NCBI GenBank assembly: GCA_030695565.1
Contig: JAUYRZ010000072.1
Span: forward strand, 1 to 54,425
Reading direction: 5' to 3'
DNA: 54,425 bases
From: Archangium sp.
GTDB lineage: Bacteria > Myxococcota > Myxococcia > Myxococcales > Myxococcaceae
Within the stretch, counting starts at the first letter, position 1. Each line of letters opens with the position of its first letter. Positions 18,862 to 29,657 of this stretch are shown in pieces. Below the pieces are notes generated by a model, which was given only the letters and a program-made list of their open reading frames with translations, searched no databases and was not told the DNA's origin. Made by a program: the position numbers and the translations under genes.

Positions 18862-19911
18862 ATGTGGCGACTCGTGCTGATGCTCTGTCTGGTGTCGGCC
18901 TGCAGCCGGAAGCCCGCTTCGACGCCCGTCGTCGATGCGGGCTTCGTCGTTCCCAAACCCGTCGCCCGGCTGGAGCTGCCCGATGCCGGGTTTTCACTCG
19001 CGTGGATCTCGGAAGCCACGGGCCTGCCGCAGGTGGTGATCGATGGGCGCGCGGTGACACGCGCTCCTGCAGCGCACTATCTGGCGGCTGCGCAGGTCGA
19101 CGGGTTGTTCGTCACGCGCAGCCAGAACGAGGGAGAGCAGCTGGTGTTCCTCTCGTTCGATGGTGGGAGCAAGCCGGTCAGCCCGCCTTCTGCCCGTGCT
19201 CGAAGCGTGAGCTCAGCGGGCGGCGTGACCTTGTTCGAGTCGGGAGAAGGTGGTCTCTCGAACCTGGCGCTGCTCGATGGCGGGCAGTTGATCACCCACC
19301 CCGCCGGGAGCTTCGAGCCGAGCGTCGCGCCGGACGGGCGGTGGTTTGCGTTCGTGTCGAGCCGCGATGGCGATGCGGAGATCTACCGGGCGGCGATCGA
19401 TGGTGGGCAGCTGCAGCGGTTGACCGCATTTCACCTCGACGACGTCGCTCCGAAGATCAGCCCCGACGCGAAGTGGATCGCGTTCGTGAGCAATCGCGAG
19501 GGGCAGGACCGGTTGTTCCTGGTGAAGCCAGATGGCCGTGGCCAGCGGCGTCTGCATTCGGAAGCGGCACAGGACACGCGGTGGGATGCGGGCGAGTACG
19601 AAGCCGGCGAGGCGGATGCGGTGTGGACTCCTGATTCGGCGGAGCTGGTGTTTTCGGCGCGCGGACCTCGCGGGTATTGGCACCTCTATTCGGCGGAGGT
19701 AGCGACCGGCTCGTTGAAGCAGCTCACCGATGGCGCGTGGGACGACCAGCTGCCGGCACTCAGCCCGGATGGAAAGTGGATCGCGTTCGTGTCGAGCCGG
19801 GATGGGAACGCCGAGGTGTACGCGATGCCGCGCGGTGGTGAGCCACGCCGAGTGACCCACGATGCCGCTGCGGACTGGAAGCCGCTGTGGCTCTCTGCTT
19901 CGACCAGGTAG
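18862..19911 (+). CDS. TolB-like WD40/PD40 beta-propeller lipoprotein
   Basis: The product is 349 aa. The ATG at 18862 gives lipobox LVSAC (Cys14), so it is probably anchored to a membrane facing the periplasm. Propeller blades are visible as repeated DG(R/K)W(F/I)AFVS(S/N)R(D/E)G motifs (SPDAKWIAFVSNREGQDRLF; SPDGKWIAFVSSRDGNAEVY; APDGRWFAFVSSRDGDAEIY), each ending in a strand such as GGQLQRLT or GGEPRRVT. This is the TolB C-terminal / DPP-IV N-terminal type of repeat. TolB in the Tol-Pal system is soluble and longer, so this is a relative and not TolB itself. It sits 10 bp behind the amidase gene, which suggests a joint envelope role. Confidence 0.87.
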   Translation: MWRLVLMLCLVSACSRKPASTPVVDAGFVVPKPVARLELPDAGFSLAWISEATGLPQVVIDGRAVTRAPAAHYLAAAQVDGLFVTRSQNEGEQLVFLSFDGGSKPVSPPSARARSVSSAGGVTLFESGEGGLSNLALLDGGQLITHPAGSFEPSVAPDGRWFAFVSSRDGDAEIYRAAIDGGQLQRLTAFHLDDVAPKISPDAKWIAFVSNREGQDRLFLVKPDGRGQRRLHSEAAQDTRWDAGEYEAGEADAVWTPDSAELVFSARGPRGYWHLYSAEVATGSLKQLTDGAWDDQLPALSPDGKWIAFVSSRDGNAEVYAMPRGGEPRRVTHDAAADWKPLWLSASTR

Positions 19912-20074
19912 AGAAAGGCGATCCAGATCCTCTGGTGCCATGCCGATGCTGGAACGTGGGCGGAGATGGAGAGGCCTGGAGAAGGTGCAGGTTCTACTGA
20001 GCCGACCCAAAGTCCCGCAACCGGCCTGCCACTCACCTTGAGGCTCGGCGGGTGCACTCGGTCGACTAGCGTGA

Positions 20075-20094
20075 GAGTGCCCCGAAGAGCACTC
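20075..20094. terminator. Possible terminator hairpin between convergent genes
   Basis: Arms GAGTGC (20075-20080) and GCACTC (20089-20094) with an 8-nt loop lie in the 198-bp space between the convergent TolB-like and hydrolase genes. No T run follows. The rest of that space shows nothing recognisable. Confidence 0.35.
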
Positions 20095-20109
20095 GAACCG
20101 CGGCCTTCC

Positions 20110-20763
20110 TCAAGGCGCTGTGACGCGCGCGACCCATTCGTGAAAGTTCGCCGCGATCGCGACGTTCGTGAGCCGATGCCCATCGTCGACTTCGATCAAC
20201 TTCGCGGCGGTTCCCTTGACCAATGATCGCGAGTGTTCGATCGGCACCGTCTCATCTTGCCGGCCGTGCACCACCACGATGCGTGAAGCGTCGGCGGGAA
20301 GCACAGGCAGGGGCTTCCACGCGCGGCCCGCGACGAGCCGATGCGCAGGGCACAGCAAGATCGTCGGTCCCGTCCACGCCCCGCTGCTGAGCAGCTCGAC
20401 CCCCACCGCACCGCCAAACGACGAACCCGCCACCACGTCGATCTTGTTCGCGGCCAACAACGCGAGCTGCACGGCCACGCTTCGTCGGAACATCCTTCGG
20501 GTGATCGCCGGCTGCACGAAGCGCAGCAGCACCGCGTAGAGGACCCCGCAGATCATGAACCCCATCACGCCCTGAAAGGCAGCTGCGATGAGCACGCCCA
20601 ACGCGATCGCGATGAACCCAATCACGGCGGGATCTTTGAAGATCGCCCGCTGGGAACACGGCATCTGCCCCGCGACCACGGTGAACCCGGCGGCCTCCAG
20701 CTCGAGCGCCTTCTTCCCGCGCGGTCCAGACTCGAGGCCATGAATGAAGAGCACGGTGGTCAT
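20110..20763 (-). CDS. Alpha/beta hydrolase with inserted transmembrane hairpin
   Basis: The product is 217 aa, in the small alpha/beta hydrolase group (RBBP9/YqiA-like). The fold begins with VLFIHGLESGPRGKKALELE. The nucleophile elbow GSSFGG has Ser115, the acid is Asp170 in VVVHGRQDETVP, and the base is His196 in VDDGHRL. Between the first strands and the nucleophile elbow two hydrophobic helices are inserted at about 46-62 and 64-86 (AVIGFIAIALGVLIAAAF; FMICGVLYAVLL), which soluble relatives lack. This would tether the enzyme to the membrane. The gene overlaps the NlpD-like gene by ATGA, which implies translational coupling. The substrate is unknown; esterase activity is inferred from the triad. 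Confidence 0.85.
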   Translation of the reverse strand: MTTVLFIHGLESGPRGKKALELEAAGFTVVAGQMPCSQRAIFKDPAVIGFIAIALGVLIAAAFQGVMGFMICGVLYAVLLRFVQPAITRRMFRRSVAVQLALLAANKIDVVAGSSFGGAVGVELLSSGAWTGPTILLCPAHRLVAGRAWKPLPVLPADASRIVVVHGRQDETVPIEHSRSLVKGTAAKLIEVDDGHRLTNVAIAANFHEWVARVTAP

Positions 20764-21542
20764 GCGGGCGGCACCGGGCCCAGATAATCGAGTGGATCGA
20801 CCGGCACACCGTCTTTACGCACTTCGAAGTGCAAGTGCGGCCCGCTCGTTCGCCCGGAGTCACCCACCGTGGCGACCACCTGACCGTCGCGCACCTTCTG
20901 GCCCGTCTTCACGCGCAGGTCGCGGTTGTGCGCGTAGAGCGTGATGAGGCCTCCGTCGTGTTCGACGATCACGATCAGGCCATAGCCCTTCTGCTCGCCA
21001 GCGAAGAGCACCGTGCCGGGGGCGGCGACCTTCACCGACTGGCCCGCGGGCGCGGCGAGATCGACTCCGTCATGGGGCTCTTTGCCCTTCTTGCCGAACC
21101 GCGCGTACAGCACACCGCGCAAGGGCCACTGGAGCACCCCACTCCCCTTGCCCACTCGCACCACCCTGGGTTGTTTCTTCTCGGGCTCGGAGGACTTCGC
21201 GGTGACCGGCCTCGGTGCAGGCTCAGGTTCGGGCGCGTCGTATTCGGCGACGGTCTTCCGCTGGCGCGCTCCGGGCACGTAGAGCAGCTCGCCGGCTTTC
21301 AGCTCGCGGGGGTCGTCGATGCGGTTGGCGTCCATCAGCTCTTCCACGCTCAGGCCGTAGGCTTTGGCGATCCGGTAGAGGGTCTGGCCCTTGCCGACCT
21401 TGTGCGTGACGACCGATTGGTCGGGCTCGACGTGGGTTTCCAATGCACCCGTCTTGGCGGGGACGTGGGTCGTCGCGCATGCGGAGACGAGCAGTGACAC
21501 TGCGGCCACTGCCAGCCATCGCGCTGGCCCGTACGACTTCAT
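20760..21542 (-). CDS. LysM-M23 peptidase lipoprotein, NlpD-like
   Basis: The product is 260 aa. Lipobox VSAC puts the acylated Cys at 22. A LysM domain follows (about 46-92: THKVGKGQTLYRIAKAYGLS, ending LLYVPG), then a Pro/Glu/Lys linker, then an M23 peptidase domain (about 135-255). The metal-site motifs look intact: HDGVDLAA (HxxxD-type) and the C-terminal GPHLHFEVR with HLH. NlpD itself is an inactive amidase activator, whereas this protein keeps the ligands and could be an active endopeptidase. The surE-NlpD gene order is conserved in many proteobacteria and supports the NlpD-like assignment. A palindromic repeat lies in the 89-bp gap after surE. Confidence 0.9.
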   Translation of the reverse strand: MKSYGPARWLAVAAVSLLVSACATTHVPAKTGALETHVEPDQSVVTHKVGKGQTLYRIAKAYGLSVEELMDANRIDDPRELKAGELLYVPGARQRKTVAEYDAPEPEPAPRPVTAKSSEPEKKQPRVVRVGKGSGVLQWPLRGVLYARFGKKGKEPHDGVDLAAPAGQSVKVAAPGTVLFAGEQKGYGLIVIVEHDGGLITLYAHNRDLRVKTGQKVRDGQVVATVGDSGRTSGPHLHFEVRKDGVPVDPLDYLGPVPPA

Positions 21543-21605
21543 TGGCCTGAGTGTCCCTCGCGGGGGGATTGGCTCAATTAAACTGACGTTATGCCCTCAC
21601 CCCGG

Positions 21606-21622
21606 CTCTCCCGAAGGGAGAG
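21606..21622. repeat. Dispersed palindrome, short copy
   Basis: Arms CTCTCCC (21606-21612) and GGGAGAG (21616-21622) with loop GAA, preceded by GCCCTCACCCCGG. It lies between surE and the NlpD-like gene on the same strand, so it may attenuate transcription or protect the surE 3' end. Confidence 0.75.
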
Positions 21623-21631
21623 GGAGACAAA

Positions 21632-23712
<2,081 letters not shown>

Positions 23713-23751
23713 TCATTGCATTCGGGTACGGGCTGGCGAAAGTCCCGCTCC

Positions 23752-24654
23752 ATGGAGCTCGAACTCAGAGGCGTGACCAAGACGTACCCCAACGGGGTGA
23801 AGGCCCTGGACGACGTCAACCTCAAGATCCCCCACGGGATGTTCGGCCTGCTGGGGCCCAACGGCGCCGGGAAATCGTCGCTTATGCGCAGCCTCGCCAC
23901 GCTCCAGGCGGTCGACGCGGGCACCATGCTCTTTGGCGACATCGACATCGCCCAGCAGCCCGAGCGCCTGCGCGAAGTGCTGGGTTACCTGCCGCAGGAC
24001 TTCGGCGTGTACCCGAAGGTGACCGCCTGGGACATGCTCGATCACCTCGCGCAGCTCAAAGGCCTGAGCAAACGCAGCGAGCGGCACGAGGTGGTGAAGG
24101 CGCTGCTCCACCGCGTCAACCTGTGGGAGCACCAGTCACGCCGGCTGGGTGGCTTCTCCGGCGGCATGAAGCAGCGCTTCGGCATCGCGCAGGCGCTCAT
24201 CGGCAACCCGAAGTTGATCATCGTCGACGAGCCCACGGCCGGCCTCGACCCCGCCGAACGGTTTCGCTTTCACAACCTCCTCGCGGAGATCAGCGAAGAC
24301 GTGGTGGTGCTGTTGTCGACGCACATCGTCACCGACGTGTCGGATCTGTGCCGCAACATGGCCATCCTCGCGAGCGGCAAGGTGATCCTCTCCGGGCATC
24401 CGCTCGAGCTGACCAAGAAGCTCGAGGGGCGCATCTGGAAGAAGTTCGTCACCGCCGAAGAGCTCGAGGCCATCTCCAAAGCACTGCCGGTGATCGCCGT
24501 GCGCCGCGTGGCAGGCCAGCGCCTCGCGCACGTCTTCTCGGAAGCGAGACCCGATGGTGAGTTCGAGGCGGTCAACCCGGATCTCGAAGACGTGTACTTC
24601 CAGGCCCTCTCGGCCACGCAGGCGGCCCTTCGTCTGAGCGCAGGACAGGCGTGA
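23752..24654 (+). CDS. ABC transporter ATP-binding protein
   Basis: Nucleotide-binding subunit, 300 aa, of an ABC-2-type transporter. The ATG at 23752 begins MELELRGVTKTYPNGVKALD. Walker A is GPNGAGKSS (about 38-46), the Q-loop is YLPQDFGVYP, the signature is GGFSGGMKQR, Walker B is LIIVDEPTAGLD and the H-loop is LSTHIV. The C-terminal 80 residues are the usual extension. The TGA stop overlaps the GTG of the next gene, so the ATPase and the permease/aminopeptidase are translationally coupled and probably form one complex. Confidence 0.94.
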   Translation: MELELRGVTKTYPNGVKALDDVNLKIPHGMFGLLGPNGAGKSSLMRSLATLQAVDAGTMLFGDIDIAQQPERLREVLGYLPQDFGVYPKVTAWDMLDHLAQLKGLSKRSERHEVVKALLHRVNLWEHQSRRLGGFSGGMKQRFGIAQALIGNPKLIIVDEPTAGLDPAERFRFHNLLAEISEDVVVLLSTHIVTDVSDLCRNMAILASGKVILSGHPLELTKKLEGRIWKKFVTAEELEAISKALPVIAVRRVAGQRLAHVFSEARPDGEFEAVNPDLEDVYFQALSATQAALRLSAGQA

Positions 24655-27600
24655 TGCTCGGCGCACTGATCGGCTTCGAGCTGCGGCGGCGGCTCAAGAT
24701 GCTCTCGTCGTACGTCTACGCAGCGATCCTCTTCTTCGGCGGCTTCTTCCTGATGGCGGCGGGCGCGGGGCTCTTTCGCGACGTGAGCACCTCGACGGGC
24801 AACGAGCGCATCTTCGCGAACGGCCCGTACACGGTGTTCGCCAACCTGAACGTGATGGCGCTGCTGGGCCTCTTCACGGTGGCGGCGATCTTCGGCCAGG
24901 CCGCGTATCAAGACTTCGGCACCAACACCTGGCCCCTCATCTTCACGCGCAACGTGAAGAAGGTGACCTACCTGCTGGGCCGGTTCCTGGGCGCGTACTT
25001 CTTTTCCTGCGTGCTCTTCCTGGCCATCGCCGCGGGCATGTTGCTGGGCGCGTTGGTCGCGCAGGGCGCAGCCGCGTTTCACGTGATCGAAGTCGCGCAG
25101 ATCGGGCCGCACCGGCTCGACGTGTATCTCTGGCCGTACCTGGTCAGCGTGTGGCCGATGCTCTTCGTGACCGGCGCGCTGTTCTTCTCGCTGGCCGCGC
25201 TCAGCCGGCAGATGGCGCCCGTGTACGTCGGCGTGGTGGTGCTGGTGCTCGGCTATCTGGTGCTCAGCACGGCCATCGGCGACGTGCAGAACCGCACCGT
25301 CGGTGCGTTGGCCGATCCCTTCGGCTTCATCACCTTCGACGTGGTCACCCGCTACTGGACGCCCATCGAACGCAACCGAGACCTGGTGCCGCTCAACGGC
25401 CTGATGCTGCTCAACAAGCTCATCTGGACGGCGGTCGGAGGCCTGCTCCTGGCGCTCACCGTCAACCGGTTCCGCACCACGGTCGAAGAGCAGCGCGGCA
25501 AGCGGCTGCCGGTGGAAGAAGCGCCGAAGAGCCTGGGCGCTTTGCCCGCGACGCGCTCGACCCCCACCACGGGCGGCTGGTGGCGCACCGTCTTCGCCAC
25601 CGCGTGGCTGCACTTTCGCGACATCACCCGCAGCGCCGTCTTCTGGTCGTTCGTGGCCGCGGGTCTGTTGTTCGTCTTGATCGGTGTGCTGGTCGCCGGA
25701 GAGATCTTCGGCACCGCGACGCTGCCGGTGACCTGGCAGGTGCTGGAGATGGCCGGCGGCACCTTCGGCGGCTTCGTGATCATCACCCTCACCTTCTACG
25801 CAGGCGAGCTGGTGTGGAAAGAACGCGACGCGCAGGTGGCCGACATCATCGACGCCTCGCGCGTGCCCACCTGGGTGCCCTTCTTGTCGAAGCTCTTCGC
25901 GCTGGTGCTGGTCACCGCCTCCCTGCAGCTGGTCATCGGAGGCGCTGCGCTCGCATCGCAGTTGGGGCGTGGCTTCTTCGACATTCAGTGGGGCCTCTAC
26001 GCGATGGAGCTGATCGTCTTCGGCCTCCTGCAAGACGTGCTCATCGCGGTGCTCGCGCTGGTGGTGCAGATCCTGGTCAACCAGAAGTACCTCGGCCACG
26101 GCGTGATGGTTCTCTACTTCGTCAGCCAGATCGCCTTCGGCATCCTGGGCGTCGAGGAGCGGCTGCTGCGCTTCAACTCCGAGCCGCGCATCACGTTCTC
26201 CGACATGAATGGCTACGGGCATTGGCTGCCTGCCTCGCTGCTCTACCGCGGGTACTGGTGGTCGATCGCCACGGTGCTGGTGGTGATCGCCTTCCTGCTC
26301 GCGGTGCGCGGTCGGGAAGCGAGCGTGCGTCAGCGCAGAGCCCTGGCCATGGGTCGTTTCACCACTCCGTGGAAAGCCGCGTTGGGCCTCGGGGCGATCT
26401 CGGCCCTGACGCTCGGCAGCTACCTCTTCTACGAGACGCACATTCGTCATCCGTACCGCACCGCCAAAGACGGCGAGAAGCGGCAGGCGGGTTACGAGAA
26501 GGCGTGGAGGTCATGGGCCAACAAAGCCACGCCACGCATCGTGGATGCCGACGTGAACTTCGACATCTACCCCGACGCGTCACCTCCGCGGTTGGAGGCG
26601 CGCGGCACGTACCTGCTGGAGAACAAGACCAACGAAGCGATCAGCGAGGTGATGTTGAACCTCTCCGACGACGCGAAGATCGAGGCGTTGGCGGTCGGCA
26701 CGGTGAACACGCCGAAACAGAAGGCCGATGAGTTCAGCCTGCAGATCTTCGCGCTCGAGCCGCCGCTGCAACCGGGAGAGCAGCGCCCGCTCACCTTCGC
26801 GATGAGCTTCAGCGCAGACCCGATCGTGCATGGCTCCCGCCGGCAGGACGTGGTGGGCAACGGCACCTTCTTCAACAACTTCAACCTGCCCTCCGTGGGC
26901 TACCTCGAAGACGCGGAGCTCACCGAAGACGGCGATCGCAAGTCGTACGACCTGCCCCCCAAGGAGCGCATGCTCGACCGCGACGATCCCAGGGGTCTCG
27001 AGCGCAACTACATCCGCGCCGACTCCGACTTCATCGGCTTTCGCACCACGGTGAGCACGGTGCCCGATCAGATCGCCGTCGCGCCCGGCACCTTGATGAA
27101 GGAGTGGACGGAGAACGGCCGCCGCTTCTTCCGCTACGAAATGAACCAGCCCATCTTGAACTTCTTCTCGGTGCTCTCTGCCCGCTACGTGGTGAAGGAG
27201 GATCGATGGAACGACGTGAAGCTGCAGATCTTCTACGAGGCGAAACACCCCTACAACATCGACCGCATGATGCAGGGCATGAAGGACTCGCTCGCCTACT
27301 GCTCCGAGAACTTCGGGCCGTATCAGCACCAGCAAGCGCGCATCCTCGAGTTCCCCCGCTACCAGACCTTCGCGCAGAGCTTCCCCAACACCATTCCGTA
27401 CTCCGAAGGGCTCGGCTTCATCGCGCGCGTGCGCGAGGGCAACGCAGAAGATCTCGACTACCCGTACTACGTGACCGCGCACGAGATCGCGCACCAGTGG
27501 TGGGCGCACCAGGTGGTCGGCGGTGACGTGCAGGGCGCCACGGTCACCAGCGAGTCGATGGCGCAGTACTCCGCGTTGATGGTGATGAAGAAGAAGTACG

Positions 27601-28331
27601 GCCCGGAGAAGATGCGCCGCTTCCTCAAGTTCGAGCTCGATCGGTATTTGATCGGTCGCGCGATGGAGCGAAAGAAGGAGCTGCCGCTCTCCCGCGTGGA
27701 GAACCAGCAGTACATCCACTACCAGAAGGGCAGTCTGGTCATGTACTGGCTGCAGGATCTCGTCGGCGAAGAGGTCATCAACCGCGGGCTCAAGAAGTAC
27801 GTCGAGGCCGTGAAGTTCAAGGGGCCGCCGTACACCAACAGCACGCAGCTCATCTCGTTCCTGCGCGCGGAGGTCCCTCCAGAACATCACGGCGTGCTCG
27901 AGGATCTCTTCGAGACCATCACCATCTACGACAACCGCGCGGTGTCGGCGTCGATGAAGCAGAACGCGGCGGGCGCGTGGGACGTCACCGTGAAGGTGAA
28001 GGCGGTGAAGTACCGCAGCGATGACAAGGGCGATCAGACCGAGCTGGAGTTCAACGACGTGATGGAGCTCGGGGCGATCGACGAGGACGGCAATGCGTTG
28101 TTCCTCGAGAAGAAGCGCGTGGCCAAGGGCGAGTCGGAGTTTGCGTTCACCGTTCCGAAGAAGCCGGCACGGGTGGGCATCGATCCCCTCAACAAGCTGA
28201 TTGACCGCACCAGCGACGACAATACGACTTCGCCCAGCGTCGACTCGTCAGGGGTCATTTCCGGGCGGCGCGACGCGTTACCGACTGGAAATGCCTCTGA
28301 CGGAGGTCGAAGGCCCGGGCCGTCCGAGTAG
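24651..28331 (+). CDS. ABC-2 permease fused to M1-family aminopeptidase
   Basis: Giant fusion of 1226 aa. Residues 1-600 hold about 12 TM helices in two ABC-2-type permease modules (starting LIGFELRRRLKMLSSYVYAA, and again near residue 320 with TVFATAWLHFRDITRSAVFW). The C-terminal half is an M1 (gluzincin) aminopeptidase-like region. HEIAHQWWAHQ supplies zinc ligands His944 and His948 with Glu945 as base, followed by the Glu-bearing VTSESMAQYSALMV (Glu968). Residues 630-930 form the beta-rich N-terminal part of the M1 fold. The peptidase would face the non-cytoplasmic side. Two close starts exist (GTG 24651, ATG 24654). The fusion suggests that peptide transport and trimming are combined; the substrate is unknown. 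Confidence 0.9.
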   Translation: MMLGALIGFELRRRLKMLSSYVYAAILFFGGFFLMAAGAGLFRDVSTSTGNERIFANGPYTVFANLNVMALLGLFTVAAIFGQAAYQDFGTNTWPLIFTRNVKKVTYLLGRFLGAYFFSCVLFLAIAAGMLLGALVAQGAAAFHVIEVAQIGPHRLDVYLWPYLVSVWPMLFVTGALFFSLAALSRQMAPVYVGVVVLVLGYLVLSTAIGDVQNRTVGALADPFGFITFDVVTRYWTPIERNRDLVPLNGLMLLNKLIWTAVGGLLLALTVNRFRTTVEEQRGKRLPVEEAPKSLGALPATRSTPTTGGWWRTVFATAWLHFRDITRSAVFWSFVAAGLLFVLIGVLVAGEIFGTATLPVTWQVLEMAGGTFGGFVIITLTFYAGELVWKERDAQVADIIDASRVPTWVPFLSKLFALVLVTASLQLVIGGAALASQLGRGFFDIQWGLYAMELIVFGLLQDVLIAVLALVVQILVNQKYLGHGVMVLYFVSQIAFGILGVEERLLRFNSEPRITFSDMNGYGHWLPASLLYRGYWWSIATVLVVIAFLLAVRGREASVRQRRALAMGRFTTPWKAALGLGAISALTLGSYLFYETHIRHPYRTAKDGEKRQAGYEKAWRSWANKATPRIVDADVNFDIYPDASPPRLEARGTYLLENKTNEAISEVMLNLSDDAKIEALAVGTVNTPKQKADEFSLQIFALEPPLQPGEQRPLTFAMSFSADPIVHGSRRQDVVGNGTFFNNFNLPSVGYLEDAELTEDGDRKSYDLPPKERMLDRDDPRGLERNYIRADSDFIGFRTTVSTVPDQIAVAPGTLMKEWTENGRRFFRYEMNQPILNFFSVLSARYVVKEDRWNDVKLQIFYEAKHPYNIDRMMQGMKDSLAYCSENFGPYQHQQARILEFPRYQTFAQSFPNTIPYSEGLGFIARVREGNAEDLDYPYYVTAHEIAHQWWAHQVVGGDVQGATVTSESMAQYSALMVMKKKYGPEKMRRFLKFELDRYLIGRAMERKKELPLSRVENQQYIHYQKGSLVMYWLQDLVGEEVINRGLKKYVEAVKFKGPPYTNSTQLISFLRAEVPPEHHGVLEDLFETITIYDNRAVSASMKQNAAGAWDVTVKVKAVKYRSDDKGDQTELEFNDVMELGAIDEDGNALFLEKKRVAKGESEFAFTVPKKPARVGIDPLNKLIDRTSDDNTTSPSVDSSGVISGRRDALPTGNASDGGRRPGPSE

Positions 28332-28343
28332 GCTGGTGCCCCT

Positions 28344-29420
28344 GTGCGACGCGCGCTCGTTCTGTCTGACATGCATCTGGGCACCGGTCACCGCCGCGGC
28401 CGGGTGAACATCTACGACGACTTCAAGGAAGACGAACGGCTGGCTCAGCTGCTCGAGAAGTACGAAGGCGCCCACCTGGTGCTCAACGGCGACATCTTCG
28501 ATTTGCTGAAGGTGCCGGTGATGGGCCAGTTCCCCGACGAGATCTCCGAACGTCTGGCGGGCATCAAGCTCTACAAGTGCCTCAAGGGTCACCCGCGGGT
28601 GATCGAAGCGCTCACCCGCTTCTTGAAGAACGAAGAGAGCCAGCTCACCTACCTGCCCGGCAATCACGACATGGAGATGCTCTTCCCCGGCCCGCAGGCG
28701 CTCTTCACGAAGTTCGTCACCGGCCAGGAGAGCCACCCGCGCGTTCGTTTCATCAGCGACCAGGCGCTCTTCGAGCTCGACGGCGTGCAGTTTCACCACG
28801 GCCATCAATTCGAGGCGATGCACGCGTTCGACTGGGGCCAGCTCACGCTGCGACGCGCGCACAAAGACCCGGTGCTCAACCTGCCCTGGGGCAGCCTGTT
28901 CATTCTGCGCGTGCTCAACCCGCTCATCCGCGAGCGGCCGTGGGTCGACAAGGTGCACCCGTTCTGGCCGATGCTCGCCGGCGGCATGATCGTCGACACC
29001 CGCTTCACTTCGCGCATCATCGCCGACACCGCGAAGGCGCTGGTGAAGGCACGCTTCAACCCCGTCTGGTGGAAGAAGCGGCCCTTCGTGAAGCTCACCC
29101 AGTTTCTCGGCAACGACATCGCCTTCTTCGAGAAGCTCGATCGCTACGCACAGCGGATCTTCAAGCAGTCGAGTCACGTGAAGGCGGTGTTCATGGGCCA
29201 CACGCACGTGCCGATGCTGCGCACCTGGCGGGTCGCCGGCAGCATGCGCACCTACGTGAACACCGGCACCTGGATGCCCATGGTCGACTTAGGCCTCGGG
29301 CGCCTGGGGCAACACCTCGAGATCCACTACGGGTTGGTCGAGTGGCACGATGACGGGCCGCGCGCCGCCTTACACCGCTGGCACGGCACCCGGCCGGAGA
29401 GCGAAGAAGTCATCGCCTGA
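28344..29420 (+). CDS. Calcineurin-like metallophosphoesterase
   Basis: The product is 358 aa and starts with GTG (MRRALVLSDMHLGTGHRRGR). The five metal-site blocks of the family are present: SDMHLG (DxH), LNGDIFD (GDxxD), LPGNHDMEM (GNHD), the His in FHHGHQFE, and FMGHTHVPM (GHxH). Between them is a longer helical insert with LPWGSLFILRVLNPLIRERP, possibly membrane-associating. UDP-diacylglucosamine hydrolase (LpxH) and related enzymes share this plan but are shorter (about 240 aa), so the substrate is left open. It starts 12 bp after the permease/peptidase fusion. Confidence 0.88.
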   Translation: MRRALVLSDMHLGTGHRRGRVNIYDDFKEDERLAQLLEKYEGAHLVLNGDIFDLLKVPVMGQFPDEISERLAGIKLYKCLKGHPRVIEALTRFLKNEESQLTYLPGNHDMEMLFPGPQALFTKFVTGQESHPRVRFISDQALFELDGVQFHHGHQFEAMHAFDWGQLTLRRAHKDPVLNLPWGSLFILRVLNPLIRERPWVDKVHPFWPMLAGGMIVDTRFTSRIIADTAKALVKARFNPVWWKKRPFVKLTQFLGNDIAFFEKLDRYAQRIFKQSSHVKAVFMGHTHVPMLRTWRVAGSMRTYVNTGTWMPMVDLGLGRLGQHLEIHYGLVEWHDDGPRAALHRWHGTRPESEEVIA

Positions 29421-29463
29421 AACTCTGGCCTGCGCGGGCTCACCCTCGCGTCAGGGGGAGCGC

Positions 29464-29648
29464 ATGACTCGGGTTCTGGCTGCACTGATCGTGGGGGCCG
29501 CCCGGCGCGGCTGCATTTCTCTTTCTTCGGGAAGAAGCGCCGCCTTCCCCCCTCGCAGGTGTGGAGCAGCGACCGCGGCCAGCCGAACGCTTCGCTCGAG
29601 TTCCTGGTTCGGCGGGGCGGGCAGAATCTGACGTTGACCCTGCGATGA
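29464..29648 (+). pseudogene. Frameshifted small membrane-protein gene
   Basis: A good SD (AGGGGGAGCGC before the ATG at 29464) starts MTRVLAALIVGAA, a membrane-helix beginning. That frame then degenerates into Arg/Ser-rich sequence. In the frame that takes over near 29514 a protein-like continuation reads FFGKKRRLPPSQVWSSDRGQ, then ASLEFLVRRGGQNLTLTLR, and stops at 29646-29648. That end resembles the last strand of a PDZ-like domain. The two halves fit one ORF of about 60 codons broken by a small indel near 29500-29514. It could be genuine decay or a sequencing error. Confidence 0.5.
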
Positions 29649-29657
29649 ACCGCGGTT

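Noticed and set aside
20060-20110. tRNA-like GGTTCGAGTG on the minus strand
   Set aside because: The T-loop-like sequence lacks a pairing 5-bp T stem, and no acceptor stem or anticodon arm can be built around it.
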